64,000 nucleotides of DNA from an uncultured Ferrovum sp. (GTDB lineage Bacteria > Pseudomonadota > Gammaproteobacteria > Burkholderiales > Ferrovaceae). The notes under the pieces were generated by a model that was not told the origin of the DNA, searched no databases, and worked only from the letters and a program-made list of their open reading frames with translations. Below are positions 46,589-58,415 of the stretch, piece after piece. Position 1 is the stretch's first letter, and each line of letters opens with the position of its first letter. The stretch is taken from contig CAITLJ010000007.1 of assembly GCA_903893215.1 (NCBI GenBank), positions 1-64,000 of the forward strand, in the 5' to 3' direction. Made by a program: the position numbers and the translations under genes.

Positions 46589-48082
46589 TCAGCCCGGATT
46601 GCGTAACGCCTGCCAGATACGGACCAGCGCTTCGGTATCCATGGCACAGTAGGCGCGCAGCGCCCGGTCCAGCTCGGCACGGCGTTCGGCCGGCGTGTCG
46701 GGCTGCACGGCCTCGGTGTACGCCAGCACCGCCATGTGGCCGTCGTTGACCTCGGTGAGGGCGGCATGATCCAGGTCAGGTACCAGCGTGGGCAGCACCC
46801 GCTTCAGCTTCCAGCTACCCTTCTGCGCCGGATGGTAGTAACGCGTCTCCACCACCTTGAGCAGGTCAAACAGGCGTGCTTCGAGAGACTGCAGGGGACC
46901 GCGCAGGTCGGCAAAGCGCGCTGCCAAGGCGCGGATCTGTGACTGCTCGAAGCTGGCATTCCAGACGAATACCGTGCCTTCCATCGGCACCAGCGCCAGC
47001 AGCGCCTCTGCAAACCGACGCGCCGGCTCCTCGCCACTCAGGTCGAGATACTCGGCATGGTTCAGGCTGCCGTCCTGGGTCAAGGTGTGCAAACTGAACT
47101 GGAACGGAAACATCTGATAGGGACGCGCGCCAACCCAGATTGGCACCGCCAGCTGTACCGCCTCGAAATCGAGGAACAGCGCCGGCCAGCACACGTCGGC
47201 CAGCTCGGCTTGCGCACCCGCGCGATCAAAATAGGCCAATCCGGAGAGGGTCTGGGTCTTTACACGCAGTTGTTGTGGCGAGAGCAGCGGATCCGGCAGG
47301 TCACGCAGATCGCGGATGCCTTGACTGCGCACATGTTCGCGCAAACTGCCCTGCAGGCGCGGCATCCATTGCACCGGAAACTCCACGGGCGCCTCCAGCG
47401 TACGGCAGTAATCCAGAAATCCGCAGCGGTGCGGTGTACGGCATTGCAGGCCGGTCTGGGTGACGGGCATCTCGGGCAGGTCGGCCACGGCCTGGCCTTC
47501 GGCAATCCAGTCGGCCACTTCGCGTTGACGTGATTCGGCGTCCTGCGTCAGATCCACCTCGCGCAACAAACCCTGATAATCATCGTGCCCCTTGTATACA
47601 AAGCTGGTGTCAACATACGCCACCTTCACCGCCGACAAGGGCAGTCCGGCGCTGCGCGCCACATAGGACTGGATGGCGACATCGTCACGGTGCGACCCCT
47701 TCAGGCTGGCGGAGGATTTCACTTCGATCAGGTCCCAGGTGCGCGCCGAACCCTTGCGGGTGGGTCGCAGCACATCCACAAAGGCCCGCGCCCCGCCACC
47801 CTGCAGCCCGGCTTCAAAAACCGGCACGCGCTTGTCGAGCAAAGCGGCCGTGTGTTCGATCCCCCCCTCGACACCAAGCACATCGATATCGACGAACTGG
47901 CCATTTTCATCAGGGTCGTAAAGGCTGCGCGCCAGTTCACCCACCAGATCACCCACTGCAAAGCGGGCCTCGCTCGAAGGTGGGTCACGACGCAGCTCTC
48001 GCTGGTGGACCTCCAGCCAAAGGCGCCGCGGACACTGGCGCAAGGCCATCAGTTTGGATTTGGAGAGAATGCGCATCTGCAT
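46589..48082 (-). CDS. DUF2779 protein: Cas4-like PD-(D/E)XK nuclease plus RNase H-like exonuclease regions
   Basis: A 497-residue protein. The N-terminal part resembles Cas4/RecB-type nucleases: SKSKLMALRQCPRRLWLEVH, the catalytic core VDVLRP then DLIEVKSSASLKG, and a Cys trio CRTPHRCGFLDYC that with the first Cys could bind an Fe-S cluster. The C-terminal part looks like a DEDD-type exonuclease: ALFLDFEAVQLAVP, FVWNASFEQSQIRAL and YCAMDTEALVRIW. Such DUF2779 proteins are common but uncharacterised; DNA processing or repair is the likely theme. The ATG at 48082 is preferred because an earlier one lies inside a terminator hairpin. Confidence 0.8.
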   Translation of the reverse strand: MQMRILSKSKLMALRQCPRRLWLEVHQRELRRDPPSSEARFAVGDLVGELARSLYDPDENGQFVDIDVLGVEGGIEHTAALLDKRVPVFEAGLQGGGARAFVDVLRPTRKGSARTWDLIEVKSSASLKGSHRDDVAIQSYVARSAGLPLSAVKVAYVDTSFVYKGHDDYQGLLREVDLTQDAESRQREVADWIAEGQAVADLPEMPVTQTGLQCRTPHRCGFLDYCRTLEAPVEFPVQWMPRLQGSLREHVRSQGIRDLRDLPDPLLSPQQLRVKTQTLSGLAYFDRAGAQAELADVCWPALFLDFEAVQLAVPIWVGARPYQMFPFQFSLHTLTQDGSLNHAEYLDLSGEEPARRFAEALLALVPMEGTVFVWNASFEQSQIRALAARFADLRGPLQSLEARLFDLLKVVETRYYHPAQKGSWKLKRVLPTLVPDLDHAALTEVNDGHMAVLAYTEAVQPDTPAERRAELDRALRAYCAMDTEALVRIWQALRNPG

Positions 48083-48088
48083 AGGATA

Positions 48089-48120
48089 AACCCCGGTCAT
48101 GCCTGCGGCATGCCGGGGTT
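48089..48120 (-). terminator. Terminator hairpin downstream of gcvT
   Basis: The stem AACCCCGG/CCGGGGTT continues with an inner CATGC/GCATG, leaving a 5-nt loop and one bulge. On the minus strand it is followed by TTTAT. It lies between the gcvT stop (48205) and the DUF2779 start, so it likely ends the gcvHPT transcript. Confidence 0.75.
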
Positions 48121-48204
48121 GTCAGGGGCGCCGTTGGCCGGGAGATGATTCACCCTTGCTGCGCTGGCTTGCTACCCGAAATCCGTCACGCCGAATTCCG
48201 CCAA

Positions 48205-49405
48205 TCAGCTGCGCGCCACGCGCGCCGGCACAAACGGCAGCGAACACACCCGCGCAGGCACCTGGCGACCACGCTGTTCGGCAAACAACTGGGTACCGGT
48301 GATGCTCCACTCACGTTGCACATAAGCCATTGCAATCGGCCGGTTCAGGCTGGGACTGAAGCTGCCACTGCAAATGTCACCGACCGGTCGGCCAGTTTCA
48401 TCGAACAGCCGCACCCCCTCGCGCAGCGGCGCGCGCTCCTCGGGGAGCAAACCGACGCGCAGGCGCGCGGGTCCGCCGGCGATCTCGGCCAGGATCCGTT
48501 CAGCGCCCGGAAACCCGCCGGGCCGCTCGCCGCGGGCGCGACGACTGCGCGCAATGGCAAACACCACACCGGCTTCGACCGGTGTAGTGTGTTCGGTGAG
48601 ATCGTGGCCATACAGGCACAGGCCGGCCTCCAGCCTGAGGGCATCGCGTGCCCCCAACCCGGCCAACGCCACTTCCGGGTGCGCCAGCAACGCCTCGGCC
48701 AAGGCTTGCACGTCACTGCCGCGAACGGAAATCTCGAAACCATCTTCGCCGGTATAACCGGAACAACTCACCCGGCAAGGCAGGCCTGCCAGCGTGAAGA
48801 TGTCCTGCTGCAGGAAAAACAGGTCGGCGATGCGCGGATTGAGACGGCACAGCACGACGCGCGCCTGCGGTCCCTGCAAGGCCAGCAAGGCCAGATCCTC
48901 ACGCATGATCACCTGCGCGTCTCCGACAAGACCCCGCTGCAGGTGCGTAAAATCGGTGTCCTTGCGTGCGGCATTGACGATCAGCGCAAGACCTTGCGGA
49001 CCGCGGGCCACCATCAGGTCGTCGAGCACCCCGCCGGCGGTATTGGTCAGCACGCTGTAGCGCTGTTGCCGGGCTGCCAGACCCACCAGGTCTGCAGGCA
49101 GCAGGCGCTCCAGCGCCAGATCGGCATCCGCACCCAGCACATCCAGTTGGCCCATGTGCGATACATCGAACAGAGAGGCGGCGCGCCGGGTGTGCTGGGT
49201 CTCGGCAAGGATGCCCCCACCATACTGCAGCGGCATGTCGTACCCGGCAAAGCTCACCATCTTTGCGCCGCGCGCAACGTGCAACGCATGCAGCGGGGTA
49301 CGACGGTCAGCCGTCGCGGCGCGCGCTGGTGCGTCGCCAATGTTGTCCGAAGCCGATGCAGCGCCAGTGCCCTCCGGCGCTGGCATGGTCGAAAACGGCA
49401 GGGAA

Positions 49406-49413
<8 letters not shown>
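48205..49413 (-). CDS. gcvT: Glycine cleavage system T protein (aminomethyltransferase)
   Basis: GcvT moves the methylene group from the aminomethyl-lipoyl arm of GcvH to tetrahydrofolate, releasing ammonia. The 402-residue protein contains [24 protein letters not shown] near residue 47, [22 protein letters not shown] and an Arg in [14 protein letters not shown]. Compared with the family the N-terminus carries about 35 extra, low-complexity residues before the conserved start. ATG at 49413 overlaps the end of gcvP by 8 nt, so it is last in a gcvH-gcvP-gcvT operon. Confidence 0.95.
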
Positions 49414-52285
<2,872 letters not shown>

Positions 52286-52304
52286 GGCGGTTCCTGGAAA
52301 GAAA

Positions 52305-52372
52305 CTCTGCCTGCCCGGTCCCGGGGCGCTCTGCTTGGCCCGCGGGTAGCGCGGACGGCAGGGCAGACAGAG
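52305..52372 (-). repeat. Imperfect inverted repeat filling the gcvH-gcvP spacer
   Basis: The arms CTCTGCCTGCCC (52305-52316) and GGGCAGACAGAG (52361-52372) pair over 12 positions with one mismatch, directly after the gcvH stop. The intervening sequence can fold further around CCGCGGG-type cores. No U-run follows. It may protect the gcvH part of the mRNA or lower expression of gcvP. Confidence 0.6.
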
Positions 52373-52373
52373 A

Positions 52374-52745
52374 TCAGCCCAGGAACGCGCGGTAGGCCGC
52401 TTCGTCCATCAGGCTGCCAAGGGCAGCAGGGTCTTCCAGACGGACGCGCAAAAACCAGCCGTCGCCCAGAGGGTCCTGGTTGACCAAGGCGGGTTCGTCC
52501 GCCAGGGTCGCATTCACTTCGACGATTTCGCCAGCAGCAGGCAGGTGGATTTCACCGGCGGCCTTCACGGACTCAATCACGACAGCTTCGTCGCCTTTGC
52601 CAAATCTGGCACCAACGTCGGGCAACTGCACAAACACCACGTCGCCCAGCTGATCCTGCGCATGGTCGGTGATGCCGATGGTCACGAGGCCGTCGTCATC
52701 CTGACGCACCCATTCGTGATCCTCGGTAAATAACAACTCACTCAT
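52374..52745 (-). CDS. gcvH: Glycine cleavage system H protein
   Basis: GcvH carries the lipoyl group that shuttles the aminomethyl moiety between P, T and L proteins. The 123-residue protein begins [23 protein letters not shown]-like sequence (EDHEWV motif). It contains [21 protein letters not shown] and the lipoylation Lys in [14 protein letters not shown] near residue 64, and ends near [12 protein letters not shown]. First gene of the gcv operon, an order different from the more usual gcvT-gcvH-gcvP. A good ribosome site (AAGGAGAA) precedes the ATG. Confidence 0.97.
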   Translation of the reverse strand: MSELLFTEDHEWVRQDDDGLVTIGITDHAQDQLGDVVFVQLPDVGARFGKGDEAVVIESVKAAGEIHLPAAGEIVEVNATLADEPALVNQDPLGDGWFLRVRLEDPAALGSLMDEAAYRAFLG

Positions 52746-52825
52746 CTTGTTCTCCTTGGCCCAGCACGCATCGTGTTGTTCAGGCGACGCCCTGCGGCAG
52801 CGCAACACTAGATCAACTAACGGCT

Positions 52826-52854
52826 GTTTCACAAGGGTACCAAGCGTGTGAAAC
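52826..52854. promoter_or_regulatory. Inverted repeat in the gcvH-queC divergent region
   Basis: Perfect 8-nt arms GTTTCACA (52826-52833) and TGTGAAAC (52847-52854), separated by 13 nt, lie 80 nt upstream of gcvH and 80 nt upstream of queC. The dyad has the form of a regulator site. No glycine-riboswitch-type sequence was seen upstream of gcvH. Confidence 0.45.
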
Positions 52855-52933
52855 AAAAGCAGGGAGATTTCAGGCGACGGCGCTGCACGTTATACACTTT
52901 GGCCTGGATCACAACGACCATCAGCGTTTCAAC

Positions 52934-53620
52934 ATGAACATGAAAAAGCCGGCGGTAGTGCTGCTCAGTGGCGGCCTGGATTCCACCACCACCCTTGCCA
53001 TGGCCCATGAGGCCGGATTTGAGGCCAACTGCCTGAGCTTCCGGTACGGCCAGCGTCACTCGCATGAACTCGATTGCGCAGCGCGGGTGGCCAAGGCGCA
53101 GGGCGCTGCGCGTCATGTGATTGCCGACATCGACCTGCGTACCTTTGGCGGCTCGGCACTGACCAGCGACATCGAGGTGCCGAAGGGGCGCGATCCCGAC
53201 GATCACACCGGCGGCATTCCGGTCACCTATGTGCCAGCGCGCAACACCGTATTCCTGAGTTACGCGCTGGCCTGGGCCGAAGTGCTCGACAGCACCGACA
53301 TCTTCATCGGCGTGAACGCGCTGGATTACTCCGGCTACCCGGATTGCCGCCCGGACTTCATCGCCGCCTTTGAAACCATGGCGAATCTGGCCACACGGGC
53401 GGGCGTGGAGGGTACCAGGCGTCTGAAGATCCACACCCCGCTGATCTCGCTGACCAAGGCGCAGATCATTGCCGAGGGCGTGCGACTGGGTGTGGATTAC
53501 GGCCTCACCACCAGCTGCTACGACCCGCTGGCAGATGGCACCTCATGCGGCGCCTGCGATGCGTGCCAACTGCGCGCACGCGGGTTTGCAACGATGGGAA
53601 TGCGCGACCCGGGGCGCTGA
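52934..53620 (+). CDS. queC: 7-cyano-7-deazaguanine synthase
   Basis: QueC turns 7-carboxy-7-deazaguanine into preQ0 with ATP and ammonia, in queuosine synthesis. The 228-residue protein has the PP-loop [17 protein letters not shown] at the start, the [10 protein letters not shown] segment, [17 protein letters not shown], and the C-terminal zinc site [20 protein letters not shown] with four Cys. It is divergent from gcvH. No other queuosine gene is in the window. Confidence 0.97.
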   Translation: MNMKKPAVVLLSGGLDSTTTLAMAHEAGFEANCLSFRYGQRHSHELDCAARVAKAQGAARHVIADIDLRTFGGSALTSDIEVPKGRDPDDHTGGIPVTYVPARNTVFLSYALAWAEVLDSTDIFIGVNALDYSGYPDCRPDFIAAFETMANLATRAGVEGTRRLKIHTPLISLTKAQIIAEGVRLGVDYGLTTSCYDPLADGTSCGACDACQLRARGFATMGMRDPGR

Positions 53621-53725
53621 AGCAGGCAACCTGCCCCAAAGCGATGCGCGATTGGCGGTGAGCGGCCGGCGACGTGTGGACGGGAGTGAGCTGCCGGGAC
53701 GCGGCATGCATGGTGTAGCGAAAGG

Positions 53726-54667
53726 TCAGCTGCGCCTGGCGGTCCAGCGCGCGGCCGCCCAATCGCGCCGTACCTTGGGTTTCAGCCACGTCCACGCCAG
53801 TACCCGGCTCTGCTTCTGCCCTTGGGTCATGATCAGCTCCTGGCTTTCGGCCACGCCAGCCTCCACCAGCACCTCCCGCAGCAGGGGCAGGTTGGTGGCG
53901 CGCGACACCAGGCTGGTGAACCACAGGCACTGGGCACGATAGGCAATGCTCTCGCGGATCATGCGCGAAATGAAGCCCACCTCACCGCCCGGACAACACA
54001 ACTCGGCGGCTTTTCCGCCAAAGTTCAGATTGGGCGCCTCGCCCCCCTGGTCCTCCCGGCCCAGGTTCTGCCACTTGCGCTGACTGCCGGCGGCGGCATC
54101 GGCCAGCGATGCGTGAAAAGGCGGATTGCACAGGGTGAAATCAAGCCACGTCCCGGGCCCGATCATGCCCGCAAAAGCCGCTGTGGCATCCAGCTGCGAA
54201 CGCAGCTCGATGCGCTCCCGCAAGCCGGGATTTGCCGCGAGGATGGCGTCGGCATTCGCCAGCGCCACCGGATCGGTATCGCTGCCCAGCATGGTCCAGC
54301 CAAATTCTCCCACCGCAACCAGGGGATAGACCAGATTTGCCCCCACACCCACATCGAGCCCCATCACGCCAGGGCCAAACGGCACGCGCTCGCGAAAATC
54401 CTGCGCCAGCAGATCGGCAATTTCGTGCACGTAGTCCGCGCGGCCGGGGATGGGCGGGCAGAGGTAATCGGCCGGAATGGTCCAGGCCTGCACACCATAC
54501 CAGGCTTGCAGCAGCGCCCGGTTGAGCAGGCGCACCGATTGTGCGTTGGCGAAATCGATTGACTGGTCGCCATGGGCGTTGTCGCGCACCACCGCGGCCA
54601 GCTCGGGGCAGACCGCGATCAGGGCCGGAAAATCGTAATGCGATTGGTGACGGTTACGTGGATGCAG
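53726..54667 (-). CDS. rlmF: 23S rRNA (adenine1618-N6)-methyltransferase, probable CTG start
   Basis: RlmF methylates A1618 of 23S rRNA. The frame contains the family start HPRNRHQSHYDFPALI, then GDQSIDFANAQSVRLLNRALL, the SAM site GLDVGVGANLVYPL, the catalytic NPPF in DFTLCNPPFHASL and ELIMTQGQKQSRVLAW. No ATG, GTG or TTG lies upstream of the HPRNRH motif back to the in-frame stop TAG. CTG at 54667, which has AAAGG 7 nt upstream, gives exactly the expected protein (313 residues). A GTG at 54592 would cut off 25 conserved residues. It lies downstream of the ABC importer genes on the same strand. Confidence 0.85.
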   Translation of the reverse strand: MHPRNRHQSHYDFPALIAVCPELAAVVRDNAHGDQSIDFANAQSVRLLNRALLQAWYGVQAWTIPADYLCPPIPGRADYVHEIADLLAQDFRERVPFGPGVMGLDVGVGANLVYPLVAVGEFGWTMLGSDTDPVALANADAILAANPGLRERIELRSQLDATAAFAGMIGPGTWLDFTLCNPPFHASLADAAAGSQRKWQNLGREDQGGEAPNLNFGGKAAELCCPGGEVGFISRMIRESIAYRAQCLWFTSLVSRATNLPLLREVLVEAGVAESQELIMTQGQKQSRVLAWTWLKPKVRRDWAAARWTARRS

Positions 54668-54744
54668 GGTAAGGCCTTTCAGGTTGATGGGTGGCGGCCG
54701 CAGACGCCCGCACAGGGCGGGCAGCAGGCCGGTCGGGACCAGGC

Positions 54745-55542
54745 TCAGTCGCCCGTGAAGCTACGCCGCTCGGCATCCTCATAGGCATGCTGCTCGGCCA
54801 TCACCAAGGCGCCAATCTCCTGCTTGAAGGCATTGAAGGCAGGATCAGCCTGATCCCGCGGCCGCGGCAAGGCCACAACGCAATCGCGCTTCACGCTACC
54901 CGGGCGATGGGTCATCACCACGATCCGGTCCGCCAAAAAAATGGCTTCCTCGATGCTATGCGTGACGAACACGACGGTCTTGCGCAGTTCGGCCCAGATC
55001 TGCAGCAATTCTTCCTGCAGTGAACGGCGGGTGAGCGCGTCAAGTGCGCCGAACGGCTCGTCCATCAGCAGGCAGGGTGGGTGGAGCGCCAGCACGCGTG
55101 CAATCGCCACGCGCTGACGCATGCCACCCGAAAGATCGCGCGGCCACCGGTCAGCGAACTCGGTGAGGCGCAGCATGCGCAGCAGGCCATCCACGCGCTC
55201 CCGGACCACGCTCGCGGCCTCACCCCGCGCGCGCAGCCCGAAGGCCACGTTGTCGGCCACGCTCATCCAGGGAAACAACGCGTACTCCTGGAACACCATG
55301 CCGCGCTCGGGCGAAGGGCCGGTGACCAGGCGATTGGCGAAGGTGACCGTGCCCGTGGTGGGCTGCACGAAGCCCGCTGCGGCATTGAGGAGGGTGGACT
55401 TGCCACAGCCTGAGGGTCCCAACAGGCAGACGAATTCTCCGGCGGCCACGTTCAGGTCGACGGCCTCGAGGACCTGAACGGCATTGTCCTGCCCAGGGGT
55501 CTGAAAGCGCTGGCTGACGCCGGAAAAAACCAGGGTGCTCAT
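54745..55542 (-). CDS. ABC transporter ATP-binding protein (nitrate/sulfonate/taurine type)
   Basis: A 265-residue ATPase of the NrtD/SsuB/TauB group. Walker A is LLGPSGCGKSTLLN near residue 44, the Q-loop MVFQEYALFPWMSV, the signature DLSGGMRQRVAIARVL, Walker B CLLMDEPFGALDALTR, and the switch His in VTHSIEEAIFLADR. ATG at 55542 overlaps the permease stop (ATGA). Third gene of a binding protein-permease-ATPase operon. Confidence 0.94.
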   Translation of the reverse strand: MSTLVFSGVSQRFQTPGQDNAVQVLEAVDLNVAAGEFVCLLGPSGCGKSTLLNAAAGFVQPTTGTVTFANRLVTGPSPERGMVFQEYALFPWMSVADNVAFGLRARGEAASVVRERVDGLLRMLRLTEFADRWPRDLSGGMRQRVAIARVLALHPPCLLMDEPFGALDALTRRSLQEELLQIWAELRKTVVFVTHSIEEAIFLADRIVVMTHRPGSVKRDCVVALPRPRDQADPAFNAFKQEIGALVMAEQHAYEDAERRSFTGD

Positions 55543-56348
55543 GCCATGCCCCGATGCCAGCGCAGCAGATGTCGGTTGAGGCGGTCCATCAACAGATCGA
55601 TGGCGAGGCCGATCAGGCCGATGCTCAACATGCCGGCAATGATCTTGTCCGTCCAGAAATACTCGCGGGCCTCGAGGATGCGATAGCCCAGGCCATTGTT
55701 GACGGCAATCATCTCGGCCACGATCACCACCAGAAAGGCCGTGCCAATGCCGATGCGCACACCGGAGAGGATGAACGGCATTGCGGCGGGCAGGATCACC
55801 TGCACGAAGATCCGTGCCGGGCTGGCCCCCAGATTGCGGGCGGCGCGCAGGTAAATGCTGTCCACCTGTGCCACACCGGAGATGGTGTTCACGAGGATCG
55901 GGAAGAACGCACCCAGTGCGATCAGGAACACTGCCGGCGGATTGCCCAGCCCGAACCACAGGATGGCCAGCGGGATATAGGCGATGGGCGGAATCGGCCG
56001 CAGGATCTGGATCAGCGGATTGGTGAACGCACGCAGCCAGGGCAGGGCGCCCATCAGCAGGCCGAGCGGCAACGCCAGCACCAGACCCACCGCAAAGCCG
56101 AGCACCACACGCGTCAGGCTGCCCTGCGCGTCCTGCAGCAGTTCGCCACTGAACACCCAAGCCAGCCACGACTGGCCAGCCACTTGCGGTTGGGGTGGGG
56201 CCAGATACTCGCCCCACTTCACGGCCACCGCCACCGGCGAAGGTAAGGCCTGTGGATTGACCAGACCCGCAACGCACACGCCCTGCCAGACCGCCAGCAG
56301 CACCAGAGGCAGCGCCAGACCACGGGCCAGGCTGTTCAGCGCGCCCAT
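55539..56348 (-). CDS. ABC transporter permease (nitrate/sulfonate/taurine type)
   Basis: A 269-residue permease with about six membrane helices of the SsuC/TauC family. The EAA-like loop reads YLRAARNLGASPARIFVQVILPAAMPFILSGVRIG (in parts), which docks onto the ATPase. Its ATG overlaps the stop of the binding-protein gene and its own stop overlaps the ATPase start, so all three are coupled. Confidence 0.94.
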   Translation of the reverse strand: MGALNSLARGLALPLVLLAVWQGVCVAGLVNPQALPSPVAVAVKWGEYLAPPQPQVAGQSWLAWVFSGELLQDAQGSLTRVVLGFAVGLVLALPLGLLMGALPWLRAFTNPLIQILRPIPPIAYIPLAILWFGLGNPPAVFLIALGAFFPILVNTISGVAQVDSIYLRAARNLGASPARIFVQVILPAAMPFILSGVRIGIGTAFLVVIVAEMIAVNNGLGYRILEAREYFWTDKIIAGMLSIGLIGLAIDLLMDRLNRHLLRWHRGMA

Positions 56349-57385
56349 CAGTTCACTCCCAGCGCCTTGCGGGCGGCGACCAGCAAGTCGGTCCTGACGT
56401 AGTCACTCGCCAAGGGCGGCTTGCTCATCTTGCCGATGCCATATTTCACCATCTGATCGGTGGTGATCTGGATGTGCTGCGGGGTGATGTCATAGCCGTA
56501 GGGCGCATTGGCGATAGCGTCGCCAAATTCCTTTTCGCTGAGCTGACCCTTGAACAGGGTCTCGCGCACATACTTCGACGCCAACCTGGGATCGACGATG
56601 AATTCATGGGTCGCCTGCACGAAGCACTGCATGAAACGCTTGGCCAGTTCGGGCTTCTCACGATAGAACTTTTCGGTCATCACCAATGTGCGCACCGGGC
56701 TGCCGATGGGCGTGTCGTAGGGTTTGAGCACTTCCATGGCAAAGCCACGGTCGAGCGCCTGCGAGGCATATGGCTCGGACTGCATGATCACATCCACATT
56801 CCTGGTCAACAGCGCCTGGTTGAGGTCGGGGTAGTTCAGATACTGGATCTGGATGTCCTTGCCTGGCTGGTCGCTAAAGGTAAGACCGGCCTGGCCCAGC
56901 TCGGTCCCGAGCATGATCTCCTGGATGCTGCCGCGGGTCACCGCAACGCGCTTGCCCTTCAGTTCTGCCAGCTTGTGGACCGGCTGGTCGGCGCGTGCCA
57001 ACAGGCGAACACCGCCGGAGGCAAAACCGGCGACGATGTAGATTGGCACCCCGCTGGCGCGGCCAGTGATGGCTGCCTCACTGGCCGTGGCACCCACATC
57101 GATCTCACCAGCAATGATGGCCTGCATCACGTCGAGGCCTTTGGCGAAGGTGCGCTCATTCACCTGCAAGCCGCCGCATTTACCGGACGCAATTTCCTTC
57201 ACGTAGGACACCGCACCAAAGTGCGCGAGCTTGAGATTGCCCAGACGAACCGCGTCCTCGGCGCGCGCAGCGGGCAACAGGCACGCGCCGGACGCCAGCA
57301 ACATCAGGGTGCCCGACGCGCACCGCAGGATGGCGCGCAGCCGCGATTGCAGTTGGCCGGACGAACAGGGGAGCATCTTCAGCAT
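56348..57385 (-). CDS. ABC transporter substrate-binding protein (NMT1/SsuA-like)
   Basis: A 345-residue periplasmic binding protein of the nitrate/sulfonate/taurine family. The signal peptide (GTLMLLASGACLLPAARAE) is followed by VRLGNLKLAHFGAVSYVKE, KGLDVMQAIIAGEIDVGATASEAAITGRASG and KGKRVAVTRGSIQEIMLGTEL, the usual order. The ligand is not decided by sequence; sulfonates, taurine, nitrate or aminopyrimidines are possible. The ATG at 57385 is preferred to a second at 57376. It heads the three-gene operon. Confidence 0.9.
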   Translation of the reverse strand: MLKMLPCSSGQLQSRLRAILRCASGTLMLLASGACLLPAARAEDAVRLGNLKLAHFGAVSYVKEIASGKCGGLQVNERTFAKGLDVMQAIIAGEIDVGATASEAAITGRASGVPIYIVAGFASGGVRLLARADQPVHKLAELKGKRVAVTRGSIQEIMLGTELGQAGLTFSDQPGKDIQIQYLNYPDLNQALLTRNVDVIMQSEPYASQALDRGFAMEVLKPYDTPIGSPVRTLVMTEKFYREKPELAKRFMQCFVQATHEFIVDPRLASKYVRETLFKGQLSEKEFGDAIANAPYGYDITPQHIQITTDQMVKYGIGKMSKPPLASDYVRTDLLVAARKALGVN

Positions 57386-57466
57386 TGCAAGGGTGTCCTC
57401 GGTAATCTTGTTTTGATGGGCAACACTACGCGTTAGCATGAGGATTGTTGTCCATGAGACCTGCAC

Positions 57467-58327
57467 ATGACCAGAAATTCCTTCACTGGCACGATGTCGG
57501 GCGCAGCCCTCGCAGTGGCACTGTCCGGCTGCTCCGGCATGCAGCCCGCACCTGTACCAGCGCCAGTCAGGTCGGCTGCACCCGCCCCCATGCCTGCGCA
57601 CCCAGGCAACGGCACATCGGTCGCGGTCGTTGCGGTCCCCACCGTGCAAGCCGGAACAGCGGCCGGCCATCCCGACCTGTCGCTGCTTGCACCGGATGCG
57701 CGGGTAACCTATCGCACCTTGTTGAAGGAGGGTGAGGGCCAGGTGTACGCGCTCGACCCGGTGCGCTCGGATGTGCGCATCTATGCCCTGCGCGCCGGCG
57801 TTGGGGCGCGTTTTGCGCACAACCATGTCCTGCAGGTGCCGCATTTCAGTGGACTCGCCTTCGTACCAGAGAAGGGACTGCGGGGGGGCAGCGCGCAAGT
57901 GGCCTTCCGCCTGGCCGACCTCACCCTCGACGACGCCGCCATGCGCAAGGCGACTGGTGGCAGCTTCGCTCCTCCGCTGTCCGCCGCCGACATTGCCGGC
58001 ACCCGTGAGCACATGCTGTCGGAGCAAAACTTTCAGGCCGAGCGGTTTCCGCAGCTGGTGATCAGCAGCGTGATCGAGGCAGGTGAGCAGCCGGTGGCCA
58101 GCGCCGACGTGGCGATCACCCTGCACGGCGAAACCCACCATCAGCGCGTGCTGCTGAAAGTGCACACCGGTGATGGGCTGCTGGACGTGGCAGGCAGCCT
58201 GTTCCTGCGTCAGTCCGACTATGGCGTGAAACCTTATACGGTGATGGGAGGCCTGATCGGCGTGGACGATCTGGTCGGAGTCGAGTTTTCGCTGCATGGC
58301 GCACAACTGCGCAGCTGGCCGGAGTGA
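57467..58327 (+). CDS. YceI-family lipoprotein
   Basis: A 286-residue exported protein. The lipobox ALSGC (Cys about 22) follows a hydrophobic run. A Pro/Ala-rich linker leads to the YceI lipocalin-like domain: YALDPVRSDVRIYALRAGVGARFAHNHVL, the RFAHNH signature, then VAFRLADLTLDD, TREHMLSEQNFQAERFPQLV and ITLHGETHHQRV. YceI proteins bind isoprenoid lipids such as polyprenyl chains in the periplasm. It is divergent from the ABC importer. Confidence 0.88.
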   Translation: MTRNSFTGTMSGAALAVALSGCSGMQPAPVPAPVRSAAPAPMPAHPGNGTSVAVVAVPTVQAGTAAGHPDLSLLAPDARVTYRTLLKEGEGQVYALDPVRSDVRIYALRAGVGARFAHNHVLQVPHFSGLAFVPEKGLRGGSAQVAFRLADLTLDDAAMRKATGGSFAPPLSAADIAGTREHMLSEQNFQAERFPQLVISSVIEAGEQPVASADVAITLHGETHHQRVLLKVHTGDGLLDVAGSLFLRQSDYGVKPYTVMGGLIGVDDLVGVEFSLHGAQLRSWPE

Positions 58328-58415
58328 CCATGCATTAAAGTTCGGGGCCGCACGTTCCGTAGAACGTTGGCGGACACGGCGCAAGCGGGTGCCAGTCCTA
58401 CCGGCGGGGGGCGGA

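Noticed and set aside
46589-48082. CRISPR-associated Cas4
   Set aside because: Cas4-like motifs are present but the protein is twice the length, matches DUF2779, and no CRISPR repeats or other cas genes were seen.
52746-52933. Glycine riboswitch upstream of gcvH
   Set aside because: The leader lacks the conserved GGAGAG-type aptamer cores; only a simple inverted repeat was found.
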